Source of the DNA: Hymenobacter psychrophilus
Lineage (GTDB): Bacteria > Bacteroidota > Bacteroidia > Cytophagales > Hymenobacteraceae
Direction of reading: 5' to 3'
DNA length: 64,000 bases
Assembly (NCBI RefSeq): GCF_900107135.1
Contig: NZ_FNOV01000010.1
Location: 62,001-126,000, forward strand
Shown here: in pieces, positions 55,956 through 63,955 of the stretch
Numbering within the stretch: position 1 is the first letter of the stretch
Layout of the letters: each line of letters begins with the position of its first letter
The notes under the pieces: generated by a model
Seen by the model: only the letters and a program-made list of their open reading frames with translations
Database searches by the model: none
What the model was told of the DNA's origin: nothing
Position numbers and translations under genes: made by a program

Positions 55956-57134
55956 CTAATAGCGCAGCAGGGCCGTCAGGGGCACTGGGGCAGCGCGCGC
56001 CAGCAGCTGCGCGTCGTGGTCGAGCACGTACACCTCGCCGCCGTGGCGCAGCGTGAGCAGGGCCGCCTGGTCCAGCAGCGACGTATCGTCCTGCTGCGGC
56101 TGGGCGTGGATGGTGGTTGTCAGAGTGGTTTCGTCGAACTGGCCCCACACTTCCATATCGGCCCGCACGAACAGGGCCTGGACCCGGCCGGCGACGGCGG
56201 CTTGCAGCACCTGTTGGGTGTTGGGCGCTATTAGGCCGCTACCGCTGCCATTCTGGTACTCGGCCATGCGCTGCTGCTGGTTGTGGGCCAGCGCGCCGCC
56301 CAGCAGGCTGGTGGCCAGCGCGTGCAGCTCGGGGGCCGGAGTGTGGTCGAAATTACCCGTCAGCCCACCCTCGTGCAGGTGGGTATAGGAGTTCACTTCC
56401 CGGTAAATGGGCTGGAAGTAAGCCACCGAAGCCAGCAGCAGCGGCGCGGTTTGCGCGACCCCGAGTTGGGTGATTACCGCCGTGTCTAGCAGCCGGAAAT
56501 AATTGGCCAGTACATGGTCTTTCTCCCGGCGCTTACTCACGGCATTGTCGCTGGCGTAGCCCGAAGTCAGGCCCCTGCCATCCGAGGCAGATTCCGGCTG
56601 CTCCGGCTCAAAGTCGTCGTCCTGGGTTATGTCGGCCAGTCCGGTCGGCAGTACGTTGGCCAAGTCGACGGGCGTAATGGTGGCGGCATCGGCCCGGTAC
56701 AGCCGCGCTTCCTGCTTGCTGATTTGCAGCAGATAAAACTCGGCAAACGGCTGGGCGAACGGCAGCAGCGGCCCCAGCCAGAACCGGGAGCCCAGCCGGT
56801 GCGCGTCGGGCAGCGGTAGTGGGCTATGGAACAAGCCGAAGTAGTCGGGGTTGCGGAATACAGCCAGTCCGGCCTGCTGGTGGCGCCAAAACTCCGGGTC
56901 GGCCAGCAAATCTTCCAGCGGCTGCAGCAGGTCGGCAATGTCGTTGCTACGCAAGTCCTGGGCTTCCAGCGCCAGCCGGGCAGTTTGCACGTGGTTTTTG
57001 AAAGCTAGCCGGTCCTGCCCCTCGTTCACCGCCCGGCCCCGTTGGTGGGTCGGAATGAAAATCGAGAGTGAGTGGGGGTGAGCCTGCTCGGCCAGCGCCA
57101 GCAGGGTGGCCTTCCCGGCGTTCAGTAAGTTCAT
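55956..57134 (-). CDS. baeRF-type (bacterial archaeo-eukaryotic release factor-like) protein
   Basis: This 392-residue protein starts at ATG 57134 (MNLLNAGKATLLALAE). It contains SLSIFIPTHQRGRAVNEGQDRLAFKN split here as SLSIFIPTHQRG and RLAFKNHVQTARLAL, then FWLGPLLPFAQPFAEFYLLQIS with KQEARLYRAD, the LLASVAYFQPIYREVN region and the late VQALFVRADMEVWGQFD. These fit the bacterial aeRF1/Dom34-like families (baeRF). Known or proposed roles concern ribosome rescue or hibernation-like stress responses. Its place in the stress locus supports such a role. Confidence 0.75.
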   Translation of the reverse strand: MNLLNAGKATLLALAEQAHPHSLSIFIPTHQRGRAVNEGQDRLAFKNHVQTARLALEAQDLRSNDIADLLQPLEDLLADPEFWRHQQAGLAVFRNPDYFGLFHSPLPLPDAHRLGSRFWLGPLLPFAQPFAEFYLLQISKQEARLYRADAATITPVDLANVLPTGLADITQDDDFEPEQPESASDGRGLTSGYASDNAVSKRREKDHVLANYFRLLDTAVITQLGVAQTAPLLLASVAYFQPIYREVNSYTHLHEGGLTGNFDHTPAPELHALATSLLGGALAHNQQQRMAEYQNGSGSGLIAPNTQQVLQAAVAGRVQALFVRADMEVWGQFDETTLTTTIHAQPQQDDTSLLDQAALLTLRHGGEVYVLDHDAQLLARAAPVPLTALLRY

Positions 57135-57265
57135 AGCGGTGGTTTTTGGTGGTGAGGGTGCGACGGGCTGCCCAACTGGGGCAATTATATCTAGCAAATA
57201 GCCAGCTACTTGACCTGCTGATTGGCTTACTCGAAAGTACGTCGACCCGGCCCTGGCTCATATGA

Positions 57266-57297
57266 CAAAGCTCATCCTTGCGGGATGAGCTTTGTTA
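57266..57297 (-). terminator. Terminator-like stem-loop
   Basis: ACAAAGCTCATCC pairs with GGATGAGCTTTGT around a short TTGCG-type loop, giving a 13-bp stem. It lies downstream of the REC-CRP gene (minus strand) and would end that transcript. Confidence 0.7.
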
Positions 57298-57305
57298 ACT
57301 GCAGA

Positions 57306-57425
57306 ACTTACACAATGCGGCTGTAGCGTGAAGCTTCTGCTTCGCTTATCGTTGCTGACTGCTAGCGGATTACGTTCTGCGATACGCGAAGCGGAAGCTT
57401 CGCGCTACAGCCGTTCTGCGTAAGT
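57306..57425. repeat. REP-like inverted repeat
   Basis: Arms 57306-57351 and 57380-57425 (46 bp each) are inverted copies with about 8 mismatches, centred on CTGTAGCG(T/C)GAAGCTTC. The sequence looks like a dispersed intergenic repeat of this genome rather than a gene-specific signal. Confidence 0.7.
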
Positions 57426-57476
57426 CCTACAACTGAACCATGAACCGCCGGGGCCCGCCACCTTGCCCCGCCCGGC

Positions 57477-58535
57477 CTACCAGTGCGCCTGGCGCAGCTT
57501 CTCGGGTTCCAGCACCCGAATGGTGTTGGGCGTCAGCTCCACCAGCCCGTCGTGCTTGAACTCGTTCAGGGTACGGCTCAGCGACTCGGGGGCCGTGCCC
57601 ACCATGGCCGCCATGTCGTCGCGGGTGAACTGAATGCCCGCGTCGGCCGCCTCGGTGCCCGCCTGCTGCTCGTGCAGCTGCACCAGCGTGTCGGCCACGC
57701 GGCGGCGGATGGAGCTGTAGGCCAGGGCCAGCAGCAGTTCGGCCTGCCCGCTCACCTGGCCCGCCAGCAGCTGCACGAACTGCTGGCCCACGGCGGGGTT
57801 GCGCAGCAGCAGGGCCATAAAGTCGTCCTTCGGGATGTAGAGCAGCTCGGCCTCATCCACGGCAATGGCCGAGTCGCGGTGGGGCGTGTGTTGCAGTAGT
57901 GGCAGGTAGCCAAAAAACTCGCCGGGGCCGTGCAAACCCACTATCAGCTCCTTGCCGCCGGCGGTGGTTTTCACGGTTTTCACCCGGCCCGACTGCACGA
58001 AGTACAGCCGGATTGCCTCGTCGCCCTCCAGGTAAATATCCTGCTTGCGGCGAATCAGGTGGGCCTTGCGGTCCAGCGAGAGGCTGGCCAGGTCGCCGGT
58101 TTGCTGGGCCTCGTCGAGCAGCATATGCAGCTGCTCCCCATTGTGGTCGGGCGCGGGCCGCAGGTGCTGGAAGCGGCTAAGCCGGCCGCTGACGGCGCTG
58201 AGCAAATCCGCTTTTTCGAAGGGCTTACTCAGGTAGTCGTCGGCCCCCAGGGCCATGCCGCGTCGGCGGTCGGCCTGGTCGGTTTTGGCCGTGAGGAAGA
58301 TGAACGGCACGCCGGTCAGCTGGGGGTGCTGGTTGAAAATCTGGAGTACGCCGTAGCCATCGAGCACGGGCATCATAATGTCGCACACCACCAGGTCGGG
58401 CCGGTTTTCCAGGGCCAGTTCTACGCCCAGCTCGCCGTTTTCGGCCGTTTGCACGGTGTAGCCGGCCAGCTCCAGCAGCTGGGCCGTGTTTTCGCGGATG
58501 ATTTGGTGGTCTTCGATAAGCAGGATAAGGTCCAT
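57477..58535 (-). CDS. REC-CRP fusion transcription regulator (FNR-type recognition helix)
   Basis: This 352-residue regulator joins an N-terminal receiver domain (IEDH near the start, phosphoacceptor Asp52 in VVCDIMMPV, Lys in LSKPFE) to a cNMP-binding-like beta domain (about 165-260) and a Crp-type helix-turn-helix. The recognition helix reads APESLSRTLNEF, with Glu317, Ser320 and Arg321 forming the ExxSR pattern of FNR. It has no Cys cluster for an Fe-S centre, so phosphorylation is the likely input. It lies downstream of the PAS kinase at 58614-60218. Start ATG 58535 is preferred. Confidence 0.92.
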   Translation of the reverse strand: MDLILLIEDHQIIRENTAQLLELAGYTVQTAENGELGVELALENRPDLVVCDIMMPVLDGYGVLQIFNQHPQLTGVPFIFLTAKTDQADRRRGMALGADDYLSKPFEKADLLSAVSGRLSRFQHLRPAPDHNGEQLHMLLDEAQQTGDLASLSLDRKAHLIRRKQDIYLEGDEAIRLYFVQSGRVKTVKTTAGGKELIVGLHGPGEFFGYLPLLQHTPHRDSAIAVDEAELLYIPKDDFMALLLRNPAVGQQFVQLLAGQVSGQAELLLALAYSSIRRRVADTLVQLHEQQAGTEAADAGIQFTRDDMAAMVGTAPESLSRTLNEFKHDGLVELTPNTIRVLEPEKLRQAHW

Positions 58536-58613
58536 GGTAGGAAGGGGTTTAGATGTGGTGGCTGCTAGGCCCCATGAGGCGCACCACGAAGGGCGAAATG
58601 CTCCGCTCACCCC

Positions 58614-60218
58614 CTAATCGGGCACAGCAAGCGGCAGCGCGATGGTGACGGTAGTGCCCTGGCCGGGCGCGCTTTGCAGGTCTATGGTGCCGCCCATCAG
58701 CTCCAGGTACTTGACAATGATGTAGAGCCCCAACCCGGTGCCAGGTACGTTCAGTACGCTGGGAGCCCGGAAAAACTGCTCAAACAGGTGGGCCTGGTCT
58801 TCCAGGGAGATGCCCACGCCCTGGTCCTGCACCATGAGCGTCAGCTTCCGGCCCCGGCAGGCGGCCCGCACCATGACGACCGAGTTTTCACCGGAGTATT
58901 TGAGGGCGTTGGAGAGCAGGTTCATCAGAATTTTACGCAGCAGCGAGGCGTCCAGCCGCACCGGCACGGGGCAGTCGGTCTGCCAGTCGATGGTTTGGCC
59001 TGCTTTGAGCAGGCTCTGCATGTCGGCCACCGTGTCGCGCACTAGGTGGTCGAGATTGAGGTTGGCGGGGTGGGCCGCCAGCTTGCCTTCCTCGATGCGG
59101 CCCACCGACAAGAACTCTTCCAGGATGTTGTTCAGGTGCTGCACCGAAGTGCGGATGTGAGCCACGTACTTCAGGCGCTGGGTTTGCTGCTGGGCCTCGG
59201 GAAACTCCTCGATTAAATCGGCCGAGGTGAGCACGGCCGTGAGCGGGGTGCGGAACTCGTGCGAGGCGATGCTCACGAAGCGCGATTTGAGCTCGCCCAA
59301 CTCCTGCTCGGCCCGCAAGGCCAGGGCCAGCTCGTCGCCGCGCTTTTCCAGCTGCTCCAGCGTGAGCAGCAACGCATTGGTGCGGGCCACTACTTTCTGC
59401 TCCAGCTCGGCGTTGAGGCGGGCCACGCGCTGGTGCTGGGTGTGCAGCTCCTGCTCGGCGGCCTGCTTGGCGCTCAGGTCCAGAATGTAGGCCACCACGT
59501 ACAGCTCCTCATCAAGGTAGAAATAGCTCAGGCTGGCTTCTACCGGAAACACGGTGCCGTCGCGGCGCTGGCCCGAAAGCGGGCGACCGTGGCCCATATC
59601 GCGCACCTGGGGGTTGGCGTTGTAGGACGCGCGCAGCCCGGCGTGGTGGCGGCCGGCGGCATCGGGCACCAGCACCTCAATGGGCTGGCCCAGCAGCTCG
59701 GCCGGCGCGTAGCCAAACAGCTGCCCGGCCCGCGCGTTGGCCGACACCATGCGCCCCGGCCGGTCGCAGACGATGATGCCCAGCGTGGCGTTGGTAAACA
59801 CGGCCTCGAAGCGGCGCACGCTGTGGGCCAGGGCCCGCTCGGCCCGTTGCAAACGGTTATGCTCGGCGATAGTAACCAGCAGCAGCGCCCGGCCATCTAC
59901 TTCGAAATACGTCAGCCTCACGTAGGCCCGGAACGGCTCACCCACGTGACGGCAGATATCGGCTTCGAGCTCGTGGTGGCCTTCGCGTCGGGTTTGCTCA
60001 CACAGCTGCTGCCATTGCGCGGGCGTCCAGGGCGGTACGCGCAGTGAGTGGTTGGGGTCGGCCAGAAAGGCGACTTCGGAAGGGTAGCCCAGCAGCCGCA
60101 CCCCGGCCGGGTTGACATGCGTGAACCAGCCCAGCTGGAGGTCGTACACCCCCGCCATTTCGTCGGAGTGGGCGTAGAGTAACTCGGCTAGAACAGCAGT
60201 GTAAGCAACCGGAAGCAT
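58614..60218 (-). CDS. PAS-domain histidine kinase with FixL-like PAS
   Basis: This 534-residue soluble kinase starts at ATG 60218. It has a first PAS-like region (residues 10-120) and a second PAS (about 140-250) with NATLGIIVCDRPGRMV, AGQLFGYAPAELLGQP, VPDAAGRHHAGLRASY and GHGRPLSGQRRDGTVFPVEA. A coiled coil, the HisKA motif SIASHEFRTPLTAVL (about His320) and an ATPase domain ending GTGLGLYIIVKYLELMGG follow. In alignment with Bradyrhizobium FixL the haem-ligand His200 falls on His192 and Arg220 on Arg212. Such residues also occur in some non-haem PAS domains, so haem binding is a hypothesis. The next gene encodes its probable partner. Confidence 0.9.
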   Translation of the reverse strand: MLPVAYTAVLAELLYAHSDEMAGVYDLQLGWFTHVNPAGVRLLGYPSEVAFLADPNHSLRVPPWTPAQWQQLCEQTRREGHHELEADICRHVGEPFRAYVRLTYFEVDGRALLLVTIAEHNRLQRAERALAHSVRRFEAVFTNATLGIIVCDRPGRMVSANARAGQLFGYAPAELLGQPIEVLVPDAAGRHHAGLRASYNANPQVRDMGHGRPLSGQRRDGTVFPVEASLSYFYLDEELYVVAYILDLSAKQAAEQELHTQHQRVARLNAELEQKVVARTNALLLTLEQLEKRGDELALALRAEQELGELKSRFVSIASHEFRTPLTAVLTSADLIEEFPEAQQQTQRLKYVAHIRTSVQHLNNILEEFLSVGRIEEGKLAAHPANLNLDHLVRDTVADMQSLLKAGQTIDWQTDCPVPVRLDASLLRKILMNLLSNALKYSGENSVVMVRAACRGRKLTLMVQDQGVGISLEDQAHLFEQFFRAPSVLNVPGTGLGLYIIVKYLELMGGTIDLQSAPGQGTTVTIALPLAVPD

Positions 60219-60291
60219 AAAGTTGGTAACGAGCTGACCGCGCGAAGGCCCCGAGGGGCAGCAGGGCCGCGCGGCCCCAATACGGCCGGAC

Positions 60292-60305
60292 TTGACAAAC
60301 ATCAA
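60292..60305. promoter_or_regulatory. FNR-like box between the PAS kinase and the thioredoxin-like gene
   Basis: TTGACAAACATCAA matches TTGAT-N4-ATCAA at 9 of 10 conserved positions, the only change being C for T. It is 74 bp from the kinase start and 115 bp from the divergent thioredoxin-like gene, so it could serve either promoter. Binding by the REC-CRP regulator would give autoregulation. Confidence 0.65.
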
Positions 60306-60420
60306 CCCCGCGCCCTGATATGCATCATACGGAGTAACAGGGGCTTCCGGTAAGTTTACTCGCACTTATTCTGTCGAGCTTACCTCTCCGCTACGGAGGA
60401 GCTACCTTTTCCCCCGGTTC

Positions 60421-60771
60421 ATGTTCCCCTTTACCATTCTTCCGCTACTGCCCGCCCACCCGGCCATGCTGCTCGTGCTGCTGCCCACCGTGGGCCCCGG
60501 GGCCCTGGAGGCCACCCCGCTCGCGCGCTCGAATACCAATCAGTTGCTGCGAAATTTGCAGCTGGAGCTGGGCGCCGCCATTCGGGTGCTGAAGGTGGAC
60601 GAGGGTACCCATCCCGCCGTGGTGCAGGCCTTCGACGGGCGGGGGGTACCCGCCTTCGTGCTACTGCGCGACGGCGAGGAGTTGTGGCGGCAGCAGGGCC
60701 TGCCCGAAGGCGAACCGATGGCCGCCCTACTGCTGAGCAAGCTGACGGAGGTGGTGCCGCCGGCCGTTTGA
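60421..60771 (+). CDS. Thioredoxin-fold protein without cysteines
   Basis: This 116-residue protein has the second half of a thioredoxin fold: IRVLKVDEGTHPAVVQAFDG, the cis-Pro segment GVPAFVLLRDGEELWRQQG, and a C-terminal helix. It contains no Cys, so it cannot act as a classical disulfide reductase. The start has a hydrophobic stretch. It is divergent from the kinase with the FNR-like box between them. A partial paralogue survives at 63182-63286. Confidence 0.75.
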   Translation: MFPFTILPLLPAHPAMLLVLLPTVGPGALEATPLARSNTNQLLRNLQLELGAAIRVLKVDEGTHPAVVQAFDGRGVPAFVLLRDGEELWRQQGLPEGEPMAALLLSKLTEVVPPAV

Positions 60772-60782
60772 GTCGCCCTATA

Positions 60783-60915
60783 CAGCACCCCACCCCCTAG
60801 CCCCCTCCCCTCCGGGAGAGGGGGAACTAGAGTCTAGACTCTTTCTCTAGATTTAGAAAACTAAGAGTTATTTCCCCCTCTCCCAGAGGGGAGGGGGCTA
60901 GGGGGTGGGGTGCTG
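60783..60915. repeat. Large palindrome between convergent genes, REP-like
   Basis: Two 44-bp arms (60783-60826 and 60872-60915) are inverted copies with one mismatch and a 45-base A+T-rich centre containing CTAGAGTCTAGACTC. The arms are related to those at 1890-2024. The position between converging genes would also make it a bidirectional terminator. Confidence 0.85.
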
Positions 60916-60973
60916 TGGAGGGCGACGACGCAACGCAACCTAAGCACCTACCACGCGCTCGAATGATTTTGCC

Positions 60974-62605
60974 TTACTCGCGGTGCTGCTTCAGCCACTC
61001 GGTGCACTGTTGCATATCGGTGAACAGGTGGGCCTCGGGCACCAGGCCGGGCACCAGCTTGATGCCGCGTAGCATGTTGAGCGGCTGCTCGTGCACGCCG
61101 GTCAGCAGCACGCGGGCCCCTTTATTCTGCAAATCGAGCAGCACGTTTTCCAGGGCATACAGCCCCGACTGGTCCATGTAGGGCACCCGCTCCAGGCGGA
61201 TGATGAGCGTGCGGGTGTCCTGGGCCAGGGCCGCCGCTAAGTCCTGGAAGCCGGCGGTAGCGCCAAAAAACAGCGGCCCGTACACATGCTTGATATAGAC
61301 CTTATCGGGGTAGGTTTGGGTAAGCTCCAGCTCATCGTTCCAGGGCGTGTCCTCCAGGGCCGCCACCGACGTGTTGGCTTCCATCAGGTCGCCCGCTTTC
61401 TTCATAAACAGCACGCAGGCCAGCACCACACCCAGCCCGACCGCGTAAATCAGGTTGCCGAACACCGTCATGCCCAGCACCAGCACCAGCACCACGGCAT
61501 CGGCGCGGGGCACGTGCCGCAGGTGCTTCAGGCCCTTGTAGTCGATAATGGCCAGCCCGACGGGAATAAGCAGGCCCGCCAGTACGCTCAGCGGGATGTA
61601 GGAGGCAAAACGCCCCAGCCCCAGCAGCACCGCCAGCAGAAACAGCCCGTGCACCACGCCCGAGAGCCGGGTGGTGCCGCCGGCGTTGATGTTGACCACG
61701 GTGCCCTTGGTAGCCCCCGCGCCCGGTACGCCGCCGAAAAGCGCGGCCACGGCGTTGCCAATGCCCTGCCCGATTAGCTCGCGCCGGCTGTCGTGCTTGG
61801 TTTTGGTGATGTTGTCGGCAATAACCGATGTGAGCAGCGAATCGATGGAGCCCAGCAAAGCCAGCGTCAGGCCGAACTCGATAATGATGGGGAAATGCTC
61901 GGGGGCGACGCTGAAAATGCGGCCGATTTGCAGGGCCGGGATGCCGGTGGGAATATCGCCGATGGTGGGGACCTGAAGGTTGGCGACGGTAGCAATGGCC
62001 ACCCCGGCCAGCAGCGCCACCAGCACCGCCGGCACCGCTTTGGTAATGCGCGGGAAAAGGTAATAGATGCCGACCGTCGTGAGGCCCAGCAGCACGGCGC
62101 TCCAGTTGAGGCTGCCCAGCGGCTCGGCGATGCGGGTAAAGACCTGCAACGTCGTTTTGGGGGACGCGGACCCCAGAAACGGCCAGATTTGCAGCGCGAC
62201 GATAATCAGGCCGACCCCACTCATAAAGCCCGAAACCACCGGATAAGGGAAGTACTTAACGTACTTGCCAACGCCCAGCAGCCCAAAAACAACCTGAAAA
62301 ACGCCGCCCGCCAGGAAGGCCAGCAGGATGATGCCCAGGCCACCGGGCAGGCTGCCCGTGCGCTCGATGGCCAGCGCCACGATGGAGGCCGACACCACCG
62401 TCATGGGGCCGGTGGGGCCGGAGGCCTGGGTGGGCGTGCCGCCCAGCGCCGCGGCCAGCACCCCCAGCACAATGGCCCCGTAGAGCCCCGCCGCCGCCCC
62501 CATCCCCGACTGCACCCCGAAGGCCAGGGCCAGCGGCAGGGCAATAATGCCGGCGACCAGCCCGCCCGATAAATCGCCTTTTAGCGTAGAGGTGTCGTAC
62601 TTCAT
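60974..62605 (-). CDS. SulP/SLC26-family anion transporter with STAS domain
   Basis: This 543-residue inner-membrane transporter carries sulfate, bicarbonate or another anion. The first membrane helices include GGLVAGIIALPLALAFGVQSG and GPTGPMTVVSASIVALAIE, and QGIGNAVAALFGGVPGAGATKGT is typical of SulP. A cytosolic STAS domain (about 435-540) with LIIRLERVPYMDQSGLYAL closes the protein. No carbonic anhydrase gene is adjacent in the window. Full length. Confidence 0.93.
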   Translation of the reverse strand: MKYDTSTLKGDLSGGLVAGIIALPLALAFGVQSGMGAAAGLYGAIVLGVLAAALGGTPTQASGPTGPMTVVSASIVALAIERTGSLPGGLGIILLAFLAGGVFQVVFGLLGVGKYVKYFPYPVVSGFMSGVGLIIVALQIWPFLGSASPKTTLQVFTRIAEPLGSLNWSAVLLGLTTVGIYYLFPRITKAVPAVLVALLAGVAIATVANLQVPTIGDIPTGIPALQIGRIFSVAPEHFPIIIEFGLTLALLGSIDSLLTSVIADNITKTKHDSRRELIGQGIGNAVAALFGGVPGAGATKGTVVNINAGGTTRLSGVVHGLFLLAVLLGLGRFASYIPLSVLAGLLIPVGLAIIDYKGLKHLRHVPRADAVVLVLVLGMTVFGNLIYAVGLGVVLACVLFMKKAGDLMEANTSVAALEDTPWNDELELTQTYPDKVYIKHVYGPLFFGATAGFQDLAAALAQDTRTLIIRLERVPYMDQSGLYALENVLLDLQNKGARVLLTGVHEQPLNMLRGIKLVPGLVPEAHLFTDMQQCTEWLKQHRE

Positions 62606-62986
62606 AGGACTTGCTTGTGGTGGATGCTGCCGGGAAATGTTGGGCGTTCAGCGGCGCGTTGCCAGGCCGGCGCCGGCCTTCTGGCCTTAAGGTAGCACTG
62701 ATTTTCTGCCAAACTCAACTATAACATTCTAAAAATCTTGCAATTAGCCTCGTGTCTTGGTGCAGCGCGTCACTTTCAGTGCTACGGCCGGACTGAGAAC
62801 TACGGTTGAGCTATGTCCGCCCCTGGCCCCCTCGCCCCAGCCCAAGCGGCAGTGGAAGTCCGTGCGTAGTGAGGGCCATTGGCTGCCGCAGGGGGGGGCT
62901 GCCGCGAAGCCAGGCGCTGCCATATGGGGCAGAACTGCTATACTCATCGCGAAGTGGTTTGCAAAAGCCAGGCAGCTGTGCTAGTT

Positions 62987-63014
62987 GTAGAGACACAAAA
63001 TGTTGTGTCTCTAC
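62987..63014. repeat. Palindromic repeat GTAGAGACACAA / TTGTGTCTCTAC
   Basis: A perfect 12-bp stem with a 4-base loop. The GTAGAGAC...GTCTCTAC type is a widespread short intergenic palindrome in several bacterial phyla. Confidence 0.7.
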
Positions 63015-63046
63015 ACTGCTGTCACTATTTATTTCGCAACGAGTAT

Positions 63047-63078
63047 CACCTCTAGGAAGAGGCCGGGGGTGAGGCGCC
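63047..63078 (-). repeat. Half-copy of the large REP-like palindrome
   Basis: On the minus strand GGCGCCTCACCCCCGGCC followed by CTCTTCC matches one arm of the palindrome at 1890-2024 with small differences. The second arm is missing. Confidence 0.6.
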
Positions 63079-63116
63079 ACGCCGGAGGACAACCTAACCA
63101 CCCACCACCCGCTACT

Positions 63117-63180
63117 TCCGCAGCCGGGCGCTGTCGCGGGTCTGCCTGGCGGGCGGCTTCGCAGGCCGCCAGGCAGACCC
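63117..63180. repeat. Dispersed repeat with GC-rich hairpin (copy 1)
   Basis: CCGCAGCCGGGCGCTGTCGC followed by GGG recurs with one mismatch near 63958. Within this copy GGGTCTGCCTGGCGG (63138-63152) and CCGCCAGGCAGACCC (63166-63180) form a perfect 15-bp stem. Confidence 0.7.
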
Positions 63181-63181
63181 G

Positions 63182-63286
63182 CTGCTACGCGATGGCACCG
63201 AGTTGTGGCGGCAGCAGGGCCTGCCCGAAAGTGCCCGCATGGCCGCCCAGTTGCTGCGCAAGCTGGCCAAAGCCGCCCCGCCCTAA
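63182..63286 (+). pseudogene. Fragment of a thioredoxin-like gene (paralogue of 60421-60771)
   Basis: Thirty-four codons read LLRDGTELWRQQGLPESARM and continue to a stop at 63286. They are nearly identical to the C-terminal third of the thioredoxin-like gene at 60421-60771 (LLRDGEELWRQQGLPEGEPM). There is no start codon; the sequence upstream is the hairpin repeat. Confidence 0.85.
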
Positions 63287-63311
63287 TCGGCTGCGAATGG
63301 CTGGCTGAAAC

Positions 63312-63812
63312 TCAAGCGTTGCTGCTTTTGCCGTCGGTGGGCCGGGGATAGGGACCATTGGACATCATCAGGGTGTAGCCCGTCAGGCTGCCGAGCACCA
63401 CCCCAAGCACGATAATGGAGCCGGCCAGCAGCGCCGAACCCAGCGCCTCACCAAAGTACGTCTGCTGACGCAGCTCGATGGCATAAGCCGAGCTGAACAC
63501 GTTGGCGTACAAAAAAATAGCAGCAGCATACAGTGTCGAGCCCACCAGCCCCACCAGAAAGCCCACCCCCAGCCCAGGCAGGTAGGGAGCCGTTGCGGGC
63601 ATTTGGACTTTGTATGCCCGGATGGCCAGAAAAGTCGCCAGCACCGTGAATGCGTGGCTGCCAAAGCGGGCCGCGTTGTAGCGTTGCAGCCCCAGGGCGG
63701 TGATGGCAAAAAAGTACAGCAGCATCAGGCCGAAAGCCAGCACGCCATAGCGAACCGCCAAACGACGGGCAGAAACGCGGGTGTTTTCGGTAAGCATAGT
63801 GGCATTTTTCAT
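63312..63812 (-). CDS. DUF4199-like membrane protein
   Basis: This 166-residue inner-membrane protein has four hydrophobic helices (about 24-44, 51-68, 83-108 and 128-150). Size, helix layout and the middle segment GVGFLVGLVGSTLYAAAIFLY agree with the DUF4199 family common in Bacteroidota; function is unknown. A second possible start is the Met at 63797. A 10-bp stem-loop lies upstream at 63860-63899. Confidence 0.7.
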   Translation of the reverse strand: MKNATMLTENTRVSARRLAVRYGVLAFGLMLLYFFAITALGLQRYNAARFGSHAFTVLATFLAIRAYKVQMPATAPYLPGLGVGFLVGLVGSTLYAAAIFLYANVFSSAYAIELRQQTYFGEALGSALLAGSIIVLGVVLGSLTGYTLMMSNGPYPRPTDGKSSNA

Positions 63813-63859
63813 GACGGCGAGAATTTACGAGTGAAGAAACGGGGCCGGAAATGACCTTT

Positions 63860-63899
63860 TAGAAGGTAGCTACCGGGCAGTAGCACGCACTACCTTCTA
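63860..63899. repeat. Short inverted repeat upstream of the DUF4199-like gene
   Basis: TAGAAGGTAG (63860-63869) and CTACCTTCTA (63890-63899) are exact inverted copies with a 20-base spacer, about 48 bp upstream of the gene. It could be an operator for a dimeric regulator or part of a leader hairpin. Confidence 0.5.
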
Positions 63900-63955
63900 G
63901 CTGAAAGCGGCCCGGTCCGACATTTGGGTTTTCGTGCACTTCCTGATTGGCTCAC

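Larger units (their letters stand above)
57135..57476. other. Intergenic region with terminator and REP-like repeat
   Basis: This 342-base region separates two minus-strand genes. It holds a strong terminator-like stem-loop (57266-57297) and an inverted repeat (57306-57425). The stretch 57180-57250 would contain the promoter of the release-factor-like gene. Confidence 0.7.
62606..63311. other. Repeat-rich region with a gene fragment
   Basis: About 700 bases without an intact gene. It contains the promoter side of the SulP gene (A+T-rich at 62700-62750), a 12-bp perfect stem-loop at 62987-63014, a half-copy of the large palindrome (63047-63078), a GC-rich hairpin (63138-63180) and the thioredoxin-like fragment at 63182-63286. 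Confidence 0.7.

Noticed and set aside
61793..62572. 259-codon plus-strand open frame
   Set aside because: It is antisense to the SulP transporter and has the low-complexity composition of a shadow frame.
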